DNA of 64,000 nucleotides from Pseudomonas purpurea (GTDB lineage: Bacteria; Pseudomonadota; Gammaproteobacteria; Pseudomonadales; Pseudomonadaceae). Of the stretch, positions 25,052-34,047 are shown piece after piece. Numbering within the stretch: the first letter of the stretch is position 1; every line of letters begins with the position of its first letter. The DNA lies in assembly GCF_039908635.1 (NCBI RefSeq), contig NZ_CP150918.1, positions 2,661,001 through 2,725,000 on the forward strand, in the 5' to 3' direction. Below the pieces are notes generated by a model, which ran no database searches, was not told the origin of the DNA, and worked only from the letters and a program-made list of their open reading frames with translations. The position numbers and the translations under genes were made by a program.

Positions 25052-25656
25052 TCCTTCCCGAAATCCATGAATTTCTCGGCTGCCGCACGCCGCAGGGTTG
25101 GATCGAGGCCGCGCTGGCGGATCAGGAAACCTTGCTGATCGACCACAAGAACTGCGAGTTCAAGGCGGCCAGTACGGCGCTCAGCCTGATTGCCAAGTAC
25201 CACTCCCATGTTGATTTGATCAACCTGATGTCGCGTCTGGCCCGGGAAGAACTGGTGCATCACGAGCAAGTCATGCGCCTGATGAAAAAGCGCAAGATCG
25301 AGTTGCGGCAGCTGTCCGCCGGGCGCTACGCCTCGAGCCTGCGCAAAGTGGTGCGCAGCCATGAACCGGTGAAGCTGGTGGACACGCTGGTGGTCGGTGC
25401 ATTTATCGAGGCGCGTAGCTGCGAGCGCTTCGAGGCGCTGGTGCCGCATCTGGACGAGGAACTGGGCAAGTTCTACTTCGGCCTGCTGAAAAGCGAAGCC
25501 CGGCACTTTCAGGGTTACCTGAAGCTGGCTTATCAGTATGGCGACGCCAAGGACATTGCTCAGGTGATCGAAAGAGTCCGCACGGCGGAACAGGAACTCA
25601 TCGAGTCGCCGGATGTGGAGTTCCGCTTCCACAGCGGTGTGCCGACCGCCGCATAA
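25048..25656 (+). CDS. miaE: tRNA-(ms2io6A)-hydroxylase
   Basis: A 202-residue non-heme diiron monooxygenase that hydroxylates the isopentenyl group of ms2i6A at position 37 of tRNAs reading U-initial codons. Ferritin-like helices carry the iron ligands: LADQETLLIDHKNCEFKAAS, LAREELVHHEQVMRLMKK, AFIEARSCERFEALVPHL and LLKSEARHFQGYLKLAY. Length and sequence match pseudomonad MiaE. The start at 25048 begins MILPEIHEFLGCRTPQGW; the longer frame upstream is unconserved. A short ORF overlaps the start by ATGA. Confidence 0.93.
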   Translation: MILPEIHEFLGCRTPQGWIEAALADQETLLIDHKNCEFKAASTALSLIAKYHSHVDLINLMSRLAREELVHHEQVMRLMKKRKIELRQLSAGRYASSLRKVVRSHEPVKLVDTLVVGAFIEARSCERFEALVPHLDEELGKFYFGLLKSEARHFQGYLKLAYQYGDAKDIAQVIERVRTAEQELIESPDVEFRFHSGVPTAA

Positions 25657-25658
25657 CC

Positions 25659-25732
25659 CTGTAGGCGCACGGCTTGCCGGCGACGGCGTCCTTGAGATCC
25701 CCATCACTGACAAGCCAGGCGCCTGCAAAAGT
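25659..25732. repeat. second REP doublet
   Basis: CTGTAGGCGCACGGCTTGCC and the inverted GACAAGCCAGGCGCCTGCA are two facing REP halves, of a different subtype from the repeat at 23885. It lies just downstream of miaE. Confidence 0.6.
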
Positions 25733-25758
25733 GATTGTTTGATTTGATATTGTTAAAA

Positions 25759-25770
25759 ACTCTTAAGAGT
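25759..25770. repeat. 12-bp palindrome between miaE and the rstA-like gene
   Basis: ACTCTTAAGAGT is a perfect palindrome in an AT-rich stretch about 120 bases before the response-regulator start. The miaE terminator separates the two, so an operator role for that gene is doubtful. Confidence 0.25.
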
Positions 25771-25784
25771 ATGAAAGATCACTG

Positions 25785-25810
25785 AAAACCGGCCCCCGAG
25801 GCCGGTTTTT
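25785..25810. terminator. rho-independent terminator after miaE
   Basis: AAAACCGGCC and GGCCGGTTTT form a perfect 10-bp stem with a CCCGA loop, followed by a T. It isolates the rstAB-like operon from miaE. Confidence 0.88.
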
Positions 25811-25889
25811 GCTGCCTGCGATAACCGTCCCATTCCCAATTGGCGCCATAATACGGCCCACTTCACACAAGGGTTGGCAGACGGTCGTT

Positions 25890-26597
25890 ATGGATAACCT
25901 GGGGTTTGGCAAAGTATTGCTCGTTGAAGACGACGAAAGGCTCGCGACGCTGATCGCGCACTTTCTGTCGCAACATGGCTTTGAGGTCATGACCGTGCAT
26001 CGGGGCGATCTGGCGCTGGCGGCGTTTCTCGATTTCAAACCGAAAATCGTCGTGCTCGACCTGATGCTGCCAGGGCAAAGCGGTTTGCACGTGTGCCGCG
26101 AGATTCGCAGCGTTTCGGAGACGCCGATTGTCATCCTGACCGCCAAGGAAGACGACCTGGATCACATCCTGGGCCTGGAATCCGGGGCCGACGATTACGT
26201 GATCAAACCGATCAAGCCGCCTGTGCTATTGGCTCGCCTGCGCGCGTTGCAGCGGCGGCAGATTCCCGAAACCACCGTGCGCGGCTCCCTGGCGTTCGGC
26301 AACCTGTCGATTGATCGCAGTTGCCGCGAAGTACGGCTGGCGGGCGAGGTCATCGAACTGACGACCATGGAATTTGAATTGCTGTGGTTGTTGGCCAGTG
26401 CGGCGGGCAAGATTCTGTCGCGCGATGACATCCTCAATCGCATGCGCGGAATTGCCTTCGACGGCCTCAACCGCAGCGTCGACGTCTACATCAGCAAGTT
26501 GCGCGGCAAGCTCAAGGACAACCCTCGGGAGCCGGTGTGCATCAAGACCATTTGGGGCAAGGGTTATCTGTTCAACCCGTTCGCCTGGGAGCTGTAA
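25890..26597 (+). CDS. rstA: RstA-like OmpR-family response regulator
   Basis: A 235-residue two-domain regulator. The receiver (about residues 8-120) shows the acidic pair VLLVEDDERLATLI, phospho-acceptor Asp in VVLDLMLPGQSGLHV, T in VILTAKEDD and the conserved Lys in DYVIKPIKPPVL. The winged-helix domain (about 135-232) shows LTTMEFELLWLLAS and IKTIWGKGYLFNPFAWEL. The start at 25890 begins MDNLGFGKVLLVEDD; the longer frame is unconserved. It is followed without a gap by its sensor kinase. The pair resembles E. coli RstAB, which responds to Mg2+, pH and envelope conditions; the signal here is unknown. Confidence 0.88.
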   Translation: MDNLGFGKVLLVEDDERLATLIAHFLSQHGFEVMTVHRGDLALAAFLDFKPKIVVLDLMLPGQSGLHVCREIRSVSETPIVILTAKEDDLDHILGLESGADDYVIKPIKPPVLLARLRALQRRQIPETTVRGSLAFGNLSIDRSCREVRLAGEVIELTTMEFELLWLLASAAGKILSRDDILNRMRGIAFDGLNRSVDVYISKLRGKLKDNPREPVCIKTIWGKGYLFNPFAWEL

Positions 26598-27884
26598 ATG
26601 CTGCGTCTTTTCTTTGGGCTTTTTATTGTTCTGGCGATTGGCATGGTGGCGGCGCTGGAGGTGGTTGATCGCACGTTTACCGCGCTGCTCGACGGCACGC
26701 TGCAGACCTACAACCGCGATGCCATGAGAGGCCCGGCGTATTCGCTGGTGCAGCAACTCCAACCCCTCGATGAGGCGGGCCGCGAGCAGCAATTGCAGGT
26801 GCTCAAGCCCCATTACGGTTTGCAGCTGCAACTGGTACAGCGCGAAGCACTGGCACTGAGTGAGCGGGAAAAGACCTTGCTCGATGAGGGCCAACTGGTA
26901 ATTCGGGACAAGTACACGCAGTTTATCTCGGTCATCGACAACGGTCCGCAGTTGCTCAGTATCAAGCTCCCCGAAGAGCCCAACATGAACGCGTTCTACC
27001 TGATAGCGGCGTACACCATGCTCGGGGTGTTGCTGGGGATCGTGTTGTTCTTTTGGGTTCGCCCTCATTGGCGTGATCTGGAGAAACTACGCCTTGCCGC
27101 GCAACGTTTCGGCGACAACGACCTGAGCTCACGCATCCAGCTCTCGAAGCGCTCGAACATTCGCGACCTGGCCGGACACTTCAATCAAATGGCCGCCCGT
27201 ATCGAAGGCTTGATCGCCAATCAGCGTGAGCTGACCAATGCGGTTTCCCATGAGCTGCGCACGCCGATTACACGATTGTCTTTTGAACTCGATCAGCTCA
27301 AACAGCTGTCCGACCCGCAGGCGAAACGCGAGCTGATCGCCGACATGTACGCCGACCTTGGCGAGCTGGAAGAAATGGTTTCGGAGCTGTTGACCTACGC
27401 CAGCCTTGAACGCAACGCCACGGTGGTCAACCGTGAAAACATTCAGGCCCTCAGTTGGCTCGACAGCGTGGTGGGCAGTGTTGCTCTGGAGGCGGAGGCG
27501 GCGGGGGTTGTGTTGTCGATCCGTGCCTGTGAGGTCGAGTCGATCTGTATCGAACCGCGATTTATGGCCCGGGCGGTGATCAACTTGCTGCGCAACGCCA
27601 TTCGGTATGCGGACCAGCGCGTGGAGGTGTCGCTGGTGTTGGGCGAGCAGGGTTACGAAGTGCTGGTCAATGACGACGGGCCGGGAGTGCCGCTGGACGG
27701 GCGCGAAAAAATCTTCGAACCGTTCGCCCGGCTGGACGCCAGCCGTGATCGCCGCACCGGTGGTTTCGGGCTGGGGCTGGCCCTGGTCAGGCGAGTCTCG
27801 CAAGGGCACGGCGGCAAGGTTGAAGTCGGCGATTCGCCTTGGGGCGGGGCGTCGTTTCGCATGACCTGGGCGGCCGCGGATTGA
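26598..27884 (+). CDS. rstB: RstB-like sensor histidine kinase
   Basis: A 428-residue inner-membrane kinase. TM1 at about residues 2-20, a periplasmic sensor of roughly 115 residues (RstB-type), and TM2 at about 137-157 (LIAAYTMLGVLLGIVLFFWV). Then HAMP, the H-box with phospho-His (NAVSHELRTPITRLSFELDQ), N-box region (NLLRNAIRYADQRVEV), G1 (VNDDGPGVPLDGREKIFEPF) and G2 (RTGGFGLGLALVRRVSQGHG). Translation starts one base after the regulator's stop codon, so the two genes are coupled. It is convergent with mipA. Confidence 0.9.
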   Translation: MLRLFFGLFIVLAIGMVAALEVVDRTFTALLDGTLQTYNRDAMRGPAYSLVQQLQPLDEAGREQQLQVLKPHYGLQLQLVQREALALSEREKTLLDEGQLVIRDKYTQFISVIDNGPQLLSIKLPEEPNMNAFYLIAAYTMLGVLLGIVLFFWVRPHWRDLEKLRLAAQRFGDNDLSSRIQLSKRSNIRDLAGHFNQMAARIEGLIANQRELTNAVSHELRTPITRLSFELDQLKQLSDPQAKRELIADMYADLGELEEMVSELLTYASLERNATVVNRENIQALSWLDSVVGSVALEAEAAGVVLSIRACEVESICIEPRFMARAVINLLRNAIRYADQRVEVSLVLGEQGYEVLVNDDGPGVPLDGREKIFEPFARLDASRDRRTGGFGLGLALVRRVSQGHGGKVEVGDSPWGGASFRMTWAAAD

Positions 27885-27935
27885 GGCGGCTTTCAAGCTC
27901 GGCGCCTCATCCGTAACGTAGCCGCTGGCGATCAA

Positions 27936-28739
27936 TCAGAAACTGTATTTCACTTGCCCGGCCAGTGACGTCTGCAAGCGCTGCTCGACAATCGGGCTGT
28001 CAGCCGCCTCCTTGCTCAGGTGCTGCACCGCCAGCACGGTGCTGAACTCGGTCTGGTCATTGATCGGCACAGCCCAGGTCAGGTTGGCGCCACGGCTGAC
28101 CAGCCCACCGTGGGTGTCGTGGGCCCGGAATCGGCTGCGTGCTGCCTGAGCGTCGCTGACGCCATACCAGGTGCGCATATAGTCCGCGTTGCCAAACTGA
28201 CTGTTGAGGCTGCCGTCGAGGCTGCCATAGTCGCCCTCGTACAGCCGCGTGCTGACGCTCAGTTCCAGGCGGCTGTACGCCGAATCGGTGTCGTGATTGT
28301 CGTCACTCTTTTTCAGCGCATGTTCCGCCGTCGCACCCAGCACCACCGCGCCGAGGGTATAGCTTGCGCTGACGCCCAGTTGCGCCCGCGATTTGATCGA
28401 GCCCATGCCCTTCAAGTCGTCCGAGCCACCCAGTGTCGACTGGCGATCCTTGCGAGTTTGGCTGGGGCCGACGTAGGTGCTGAGCGCCAGGTTGCCCCAT
28501 TCGCTTTGCCAGCCCAACCCCCGCGAGGTATCGAGGAATACGCCGTAGGGGCTGACAATCTCGCCGCCCAACAACGGGGTGACAACACGTTCGTCGCTGC
28601 CGCTGTAGCGCGGCACGCTGGCGGCGCCACCCTTTACGCTGTAATGCCAGTCTTCGGCGTGCAGGGAGTCGGTCGAAGCCAGCACACATAAAGAGGTGAG
28701 TGACAGGCAGAACGTTTTGGAGCTGATCAGGGTTTTCAT
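27936..28739 (-). CDS. MipA/OmpV family outer-membrane protein
   Basis: A 267-residue outer-membrane beta-barrel with a cleavable signal peptide (first 28 or so residues, ending DSLHAED). Family features are YSVKGGAASVPRYSGSDERV near the mature N-terminus, VSPYGVFLDTSRGLGWQ, and the C-terminal aromatic SLAGQVKYSF typical of BAM substrates. MipA of E. coli scaffolds MltA and PBP1B in murein synthesis; other family members are porin-like. It lies six bases after the beta-lactamase-fold lipoprotein gene on the same strand, so the two are an operon with an envelope theme. Confidence 0.88.
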   Translation of the reverse strand: MKTLISSKTFCLSLTSLCVLASTDSLHAEDWHYSVKGGAASVPRYSGSDERVVTPLLGGEIVSPYGVFLDTSRGLGWQSEWGNLALSTYVGPSQTRKDRQSTLGGSDDLKGMGSIKSRAQLGVSASYTLGAVVLGATAEHALKKSDDNHDTDSAYSRLELSVSTRLYEGDYGSLDGSLNSQFGNADYMRTWYGVSDAQAARSRFRAHDTHGGLVSRGANLTWAVPINDQTEFSTVLAVQHLSKEAADSPIVEQRLQTSLAGQVKYSF

Positions 28740-28745
28740 GGAGGG

Positions 28746-30071
28746 TCAGAAACTCAGGTTGTTGTTGGGTGGAAGGAGAGGATTGAAGGGGGCGCTGGTG
28801 TCATTGAGCTGGCGGCTGACGGCATGGCCCATGCCTCGGGCAGTGCGGGTACGTACTGCGTGGGCATTGGAGGCGTGTGGGTTGCAGTCCTCTGCGCACT
28901 CGCTCGGATCACCGTGGGCCTGGAGCATCAAGCGCAAGGTGCGGGTAACCAGGGGCGTGACCAGTTCCTGGCTGTTGCCGGCGTTGCTCATGACGATCAC
29001 TGCCAGTTGCTGTTCTGGCAGGACGCTCAATTGCGCGACGAAATCGCCGCTGGAACCGCTGTGCTGGACAATGGGAACACCTGGGTGGATGTCCTCGCCG
29101 CCGCAGGCCGACAGGAACCAGCCGAGGCCGACCTGGCAGTCGTAATCCAGCGGGTTGCGGGTGTTCTGGGAGCGGAGCATCTCGCGGATCGACTCGGCCG
29201 CCAGCACTTGCTCGCCGTTGTAGCGGCCCTGGGCAAACAACATCTGTACGTAATGACTGAGGTCCCGAGGGCTGGTCCACAGGCCTGCGGCGGGCATGTC
29301 GCGGGTATCGCTGTCAGCACGCCTGGCGCGTGCCGGATAGCCACGGGCGCGGAACACGGCGTCCGCCGCGTTGCCGACGAAACTGGACTGGCTCATTTTC
29401 AGAGGTCGCAGCAGGGTGTGTTGCAACTGGCTTTCAAAGTCTTGCTGGCTGCTGCGCTCAATCGCTGCGCCCGCCAGTGCATAGCCGAGATTGGAGTAGG
29501 CCACCTGGCTGCCGGGTGGGTGACTCAACCAGACTCCGGATACCCGCAGCGGCAATTGAGCCAGGTCGTAGGGTTGTTGCAGGTCGGGCAGGTATTCGTT
29601 GGGGATGCCGGCCTGATGGCTGAGCAGGCGACGCAGCGTCACCCCGCGGTTGGCATCACCCTGGCCGACATGAAAGTGCGAGCGCACGTAAAACTCTTCG
29701 AGGGTGTGTTGCACCGGTGCATCGAGCGAGAGTGCGCCGCTCTCGACCAATTGCAGGGCGGCTGTGGCGGTCAACAGTTTGGAAATCGACCCGGCACGAA
29801 ATGCGGTGTTTTCCGTCACCGGCACGCCGCGTGTCATGTCGGCGTAACCGAAGCCGCGTGCCCAGATCAGTTGTTGGCCATCCACCAGCGCCACCGACAG
29901 CCCCGGCACATTGTGCTCGGCCATCTCGCGCGGTATGTGTTTTTGCAGGTAGTGGACGATGGCCGCATAGTCCCCTTTGTGAATCGTCGGCACAGCAGGT
30001 GGCTGGCCGTGACAACCGAGGCTGCCGAGCAAAAGTCCGAGCATGGGGACGAAGCGAGTCGCGCGAAGCAT
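28746..30071 (-). CDS. serine hydrolase / beta-lactamase-fold lipoprotein
   Basis: A 441-residue penicillin-binding-protein-like hydrolase. A lipobox (LGLLLGSLGC, Cys20) suggests lipidation. Class C-type motifs are present: SxxK in FRAGSISKLLTATAALQL, YxN in VAYSNLGYALAGAAIE, and HSG in PIVQHSGSSGDFVAQL replacing KTG. Such proteins are usually D-aminopeptidases, esterases or peptidoglycan hydrolases rather than true beta-lactamases. The C-terminal 60 residues after the fold are Asn/Arg/Pro-rich and unconserved-looking. It is cotranscribed with mipA, suggesting cell-wall remodelling. Confidence 0.87.
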   Translation of the reverse strand: MLRATRFVPMLGLLLGSLGCHGQPPAVPTIHKGDYAAIVHYLQKHIPREMAEHNVPGLSVALVDGQQLIWARGFGYADMTRGVPVTENTAFRAGSISKLLTATAALQLVESGALSLDAPVQHTLEEFYVRSHFHVGQGDANRGVTLRRLLSHQAGIPNEYLPDLQQPYDLAQLPLRVSGVWLSHPPGSQVAYSNLGYALAGAAIERSSQQDFESQLQHTLLRPLKMSQSSFVGNAADAVFRARGYPARARRADSDTRDMPAAGLWTSPRDLSHYVQMLFAQGRYNGEQVLAAESIREMLRSQNTRNPLDYDCQVGLGWFLSACGGEDIHPGVPIVQHSGSSGDFVAQLSVLPEQQLAVIVMSNAGNSQELVTPLVTRTLRLMLQAHGDPSECAEDCNPHASNAHAVRTRTARGMGHAVSRQLNDTSAPFNPLLPPNNNLSF

Positions 30072-30305
30072 GGGACACCCGGTTCAATAGTGGATGCCGC
30101 CATGCTAGGGGAGTGGTTACGGGCAATCTTTGAGAGCTTTGTCGGGAAACTGTCAAAGACTGTTAAAGGCCGGGGGATTCAAACGCGCCAGGGCTGGATA
30201 GCTCATCGTCACAGATACGTTCGATGGGCATCTGGAAAATGAGGCGTGACGCCCAATACGCCGCAATGATGACTCTCATCACACACCAGCGGTTTGCAAG
30301 AGCAT

Positions 30306-30740
30306 TTACTCAGTCGGTTTTCTGCGAGCGCTCGTTCGTACGGATGTATTGAGATCCACGGCCGCGCGAATCAACGTTTTTAGCGCGGCCTCATCAATCC
30401 TGTCGCCTTCATGGAGATCAATGGCACGTCGAGTGTTGCCTTCGAGGCTGGCATTGAAGAGACCTGAAGGGTCCTCCAGCGAAGCGCCCTTGGCGAAAGT
30501 CATCTTCACGGCGTGCTTGTAGGTTTCACCCGTGCAGATGATCCCGCCGTGTGACCACACTGGAACGCCTCTCCATTTCCATTCCTCGACGACTTCGGGG
30601 TCAGCCTGTTTGATGAGTGTCCGGGCCCAAGCGAGCATCTCGCCTCGCCAGTCACTCAGTTCCTTGATTCTCTCGTCGATCAACTGAGAAACAGTGCCTG
30701 CCGCGACTTCTTCCTTTGCGCCGATCGTCTCCTTCTTCAT
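30306..30740 (-). CDS. DUF1801 domain-containing protein
   Basis: A 144-residue small cytoplasmic protein with the YdhG/DUF1801 core: LIKQADPEVVEEWKWRGVPV, HGGIICTGETYKHAVKMTF and LEGNTRRAIDLHEGDRIDEA. The family has a structural resemblance to frataxin/YjbR-like folds, but no established function. The start at 30740 is set by GGAGG eight bases upstream; two earlier in-frame ATGs lack such a site. It stands alone on the minus strand. Confidence 0.82.
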   Translation of the reverse strand: MKKETIGAKEEVAAGTVSQLIDERIKELSDWRGEMLAWARTLIKQADPEVVEEWKWRGVPVWSHGGIICTGETYKHAVKMTFAKGASLEDPSGLFNASLEGNTRRAIDLHEGDRIDEAALKTLIRAAVDLNTSVRTSARRKPTE

Positions 30741-30954
30741 GGTTGTCGCCTCCGTCATGAGGGTTGTCACGTTCTTCAGGGTAGTGGGCGCTTGTTGATC
30801 ACTTGAGTATCACGGACTGACGGTTTGCCTCCCGGTCATCAACGACTGCTTCACGCCCCAAAGCGGTACACCCTTTGATGCTGCCTGAGGGATGTATCTC
30901 TAGATCGCCTTACCCTTGTCACGCGGCGGCTGAGCTCCCCATTGCCTTGCACAT

Positions 30955-31851
30955 CTACTTCGCAAACCTCTTCGCCCCGGCAACGCAGAGAATCACCGCG
31001 ACGGTCACCCCAAGCATGCCGATGCTGACGGTTTCGTGAAGCAAGGTGGCCGCCAGCGCCAGGCCAAAGAATGGCTGTAGCAACTGAAGCTGGCCCACGG
31101 CGGCAATGCCTCCCTGGGCAAGGCCGCGATACCAGAATACGAAACCGATCAGCATGCTGAAGAGCGAAACGTAAGCCAGGCTGAACCAGGCGGGCGGGCT
31201 GATTCCCGAGAACGAAGCGGGTGCCTGGAGCCCGGTCAGCGTCGCTACGACGGGCAGCGACAGCACCAATGCCCACGAAATCACCTGCCAACCGCCCAGC
31301 GCTCTTGAAAGCTTTGCCCCTTCGGCGTAACCGAGGCCACAGGCAATGATGGCCAACAGCATCAGGATGTCACCCTCGGGAGATGCGCTCAGGCCCTGGG
31401 AGACGGCGAACGCCACCACTGTCAGGCTTCCCAGGACCGAGAAGAACCAGAATGCCGGCCGGGGACGTTCGCCACCGCGCAAGACGCCGAATAGTGCAGT
31501 CGCAAGCGGCAACAGACCGAGGAAGACAATGGAATGTGCAGACGTCACGTGCTGCAAGGCCAGTGCAGTCAACAGCGGAAACCCGATCACCACGCCCATT
31601 GCCACAATGACCAAGGGTAAAAGTTGGCGTCGAGCGGGGCGCTTTTCCTTGAACAACAAAAGCATGCACAGCGCCAGCACGCCGGCGATGGTCGCGCGGG
31701 CAACGGTCAGAAAGACCGGGTCAAACTCCAGAACCGCCACCCGTGTCGCCGGCAGCGAGCCGCTGAAGATCAGGACGCCGATGAATCCGTTGATCCACCC
31801 GCTCGTGTTCTTTTCCAGCGTCGGGGTGTTTAGCAGCGAGGTACGTTCCAT
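30955..31851 (-). CDS. DMT (EamA) family exporter
   Basis: A 298-residue ten-helix transporter with two EamA repeats. Helix 1 has GFIGVLIFSGSLPATRVAVL; the second repeat includes AYVSLFSMLIGFVFWYRGLA and GQLQLLQPFFGLALAATLLH, both family hallmarks. These proteins export amino acids or metabolites; the substrate is unknown. The gene is divergent from a MocR-type regulator with a 91-base intergenic region, the usual arrangement for a MocR target. Confidence 0.87.
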   Translation of the reverse strand: MERTSLLNTPTLEKNTSGWINGFIGVLIFSGSLPATRVAVLEFDPVFLTVARATIAGVLALCMLLLFKEKRPARRQLLPLVIVAMGVVIGFPLLTALALQHVTSAHSIVFLGLLPLATALFGVLRGGERPRPAFWFFSVLGSLTVVAFAVSQGLSASPEGDILMLLAIIACGLGYAEGAKLSRALGGWQVISWALVLSLPVVATLTGLQAPASFSGISPPAWFSLAYVSLFSMLIGFVFWYRGLAQGGIAAVGQLQLLQPFFGLALAATLLHETVSIGMLGVTVAVILCVAGAKRFAK

Positions 31852-31908
31852 GGCGGGCCACACTCAATTGGGGGGTTGCATGCAGCGGAGCGTATGACCG
31901 AACATCAA

Positions 31909-31926
31909 GACAATCAAAATATTGTC
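31909..31926. promoter_or_regulatory. inverted repeat in the MocR/EamA divergent promoter
   Basis: GACAATCAAAATATTGTC is a 6-base dyad (GACAAT/ATTGTC) with a 6-base spacer, placed between the two divergent starts. It is a candidate operator for the MocR protein, though that family often uses direct repeats. Confidence 0.4.
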
Positions 31927-31942
31927 ATGGATACATCTCGAC

Positions 31943-33274
31943 ATGCCTCGTTCCCGGTACAAGTCGCTGGTCGACACCTTTGCCGCCGATATCCGCTCCG
32001 GGCGTTTGCCGCCCGGTACACGCTTGCCGACCCACCGCCACCTCGCCGCCACGCAAGGGCTGGCCCTGGTCACCGCCAGCAGGGTTTATGCAGAGCTTGA
32101 GGCCATGGGCCTGGTCAGCGGGGAAACGGGGCGCGGCACTTTTGTCCGGGAAACGTCCTTGTCTCCCGGGCTGGGCATAGATCAGCAAGACGTTGCTGCC
32201 GGGATGATCGATCTCAACTTCAACTATCCCTCATTGCCGGGGCAAACCGAGCTGTTGCGCCACGCCTTGCGCCAGCTCGCGTTGTCCGGTGACCTGGAGT
32301 CCCACCTACGCTACCAGCCGCACGCGGGGCGCCTGCATGAGCGGGCATCGGTCGCGCGCCATCTGAGTACACGCGGGCTGACAGTGCCCGCCGAGCAGGT
32401 GTTGATCGTCAGCGGTGCCCAGCATGGGTTGGCGGTGACCATGATGGCGCTCTTGCAACCCGGTGACGTCATCGCGGCCGACGCGTTGACCTACCCTGGG
32501 TTCAAGGTGCTGGCCGAAACGCTGCGGCTTGAAGTGGTGCCCATTCCGGCAACGGACGATGGGCCTGATCTCGATGCCCTCGAAAAACTCTGCCGGAGCC
32601 GCTCGGTGCGCGCCGTTTACAGCATGCCGACCCTGCACAATCCGTTGGGATGGGTGATGGCGGCGGGGCAGCGTGAGCAGCTCGTGGCGATAGCGCGCAA
32701 GCATGAACTGTTGATCATTGAGGACGCGGCGTACGCGTTTCTGGCGCAAGAGGCGCCGCCACCGTTAGCGGAGTGGGCGCCAGAACGAACGGTGTACGTT
32801 TCAGGGTTATCCAAGAGCATCGCCACCGGGTTGCGCGTCGGCTTTGTTGCCGCACCGACCCACCTGGTGCCGGCACTGGAGCGCACGATCAGGGCGACCA
32901 CCTGGAACACGCCCGGGGTGATGACCGCGATCGCCTGTGCGTGGCTCGACGATGGCACCGTCAGCCAGTTGGAAGTGCAAAAACGTGCAGACGCACAAGC
33001 GAGGCAGGCCATGGCCAGCGATGTATTGGCAGGGCTGCGATACGTTCGCCATCCTTCTTCCTACTTTCTGTGGTTGCCCTTGGGGGAGGATGCCAGGGCT
33101 GACCAGATTGCAATGGCGTTGATGCGCGAACACATTTCGGTCTCGACCGCCCAGCCTTTTGCGACCTCTGTCCACGTACCGCATGCGATCCGCTTGGCAT
33201 TGGGGTCTGTGGACACCGGCTCGCTTCGACAGGCGCTGATGACGGTGAAGCGGATTGTGGGTGCTTACGTGTAG
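31943..33274 (+). CDS. MocR-type GntR regulator with PLP aminotransferase domain
   Basis: A 443-residue fusion. Residues 1-70 are a GntR winged helix (SRYKSLVDTFAADIRSGRLP, THRHLAATQGLALVTASRVY). A linker leads to a fold type I aminotransferase domain. The PLP-binding lysine lies in VYVSGLSKSIATGLRVGFVA, and Asn and Asp contacts occur in YSMPTLHNPLGWVM and IIEDAAYAFL. It senses an amino-containing ligand or PLP and usually controls a neighbouring gene, here the divergent EamA exporter. ATG at 31943 is chosen because homologues start at MPRSRYK; a TTG 21 bases upstream is possible. Confidence 0.88.
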   Translation: MPRSRYKSLVDTFAADIRSGRLPPGTRLPTHRHLAATQGLALVTASRVYAELEAMGLVSGETGRGTFVRETSLSPGLGIDQQDVAAGMIDLNFNYPSLPGQTELLRHALRQLALSGDLESHLRYQPHAGRLHERASVARHLSTRGLTVPAEQVLIVSGAQHGLAVTMMALLQPGDVIAADALTYPGFKVLAETLRLEVVPIPATDDGPDLDALEKLCRSRSVRAVYSMPTLHNPLGWVMAAGQREQLVAIARKHELLIIEDAAYAFLAQEAPPPLAEWAPERTVYVSGLSKSIATGLRVGFVAAPTHLVPALERTIRATTWNTPGVMTAIACAWLDDGTVSQLEVQKRADAQARQAMASDVLAGLRYVRHPSSYFLWLPLGEDARADQIAMALMREHISVSTAQPFATSVHVPHAIRLALGSVDTGSLRQALMTVKRIVGAYV

Positions 33275-33382
33275 TGCGGCTGGCGAATGAACGGTCTCGC
33301 GCGGCTCGACCATGGAAACGGCCTTGACGGTGCGCGATTTCAAACGAGATGCTGAGGCCAACCCACTGAAAAAGGATGTGCA

Positions 33383-33959
33383 ATGAAGCCCGGTCCTGTT
33401 CGCATCACGGCGCAAGAAACCCTGTCCGACAATTGGTATGTGCTCAAGAAGTTCAGTTTCGACCTGCGCCGCCGCGACGGCAGTTGGCAGGCACAGACCC
33501 GCGAGGTGTATGACCGTGGCAACGGCGCGACCATCCTGTTGTTCAATCGCGAGCGACGTACGGTGTTGCTCACGCGTCAGTTCCGCATGCCGGCGTACGT
33601 CAACGGGCATGACGGCTATCTGATCGAGACCGCCGCAGGGCCTGCTGGACAACGCCAGCCCCGAAGAACGCATTCGCAAAGAGGCTGAGGAAGAAACCGG
33701 CTACCGCGTCGAATCCGTCCAGAAAATTTACGAGGCCTTCATGAGTCCGGGCTCGGTGACCGAACGGATTCATTTTTTTATCGGCGAATATCAACCCCAT
33801 GACCGTGTCGGCGACGGCGGTGGCCTGGCGGATGAGGGTGAAGACATAGAGGTGCTGGAACTGGGTTTCGAACAGGCCATTGCGATGGTGGGCAGCGGTG
33901 AGATCGCCGATGGCAAGACCATCATGCTGTTGCAGTATCTGGAGTTGCGCCTGATGTAA
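33383..33959 (+). pseudogene. nudK: NudK-type Nudix hydrolase, interrupted by a one-base frameshift
   Basis: Removing one G at 33638-33640 joins two frames into a 191-residue Nudix protein. The N-terminal frame gives [20 protein letters not shown] and [20 protein letters not shown]. The C-terminal frame supplies the Nudix box ([20 protein letters not shown]) and [20 protein letters not shown]. The break falls exactly at the start of the Nudix box, in CAGGGCCTGC; the corrected length is a multiple of three. NudK hydrolyses GDP-mannose and related sugar nucleotides. The conserved Arg of the Nudix REUXEE element is Lys here. As given, the frame would stop early and lose the catalytic site. Confidence 0.82.
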
Positions 33960-34047
33960 TTCGGTGTCAGCCAGACGGCGGTGGCGCAATGGTGTGCAGG
34001 GGCTATTGTTGGCTGTCTGAATGCCGGTTATCGACGAGGGTCTTGCC

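Noticed and set aside
28746..30071. Acquired antibiotic-resistance beta-lactamase
   Set aside because: KTG is replaced by HSG, the product is a lipoprotein with a long C-terminal extension, and it is linked to mipA, so it is better called a serine hydrolase of the fold.
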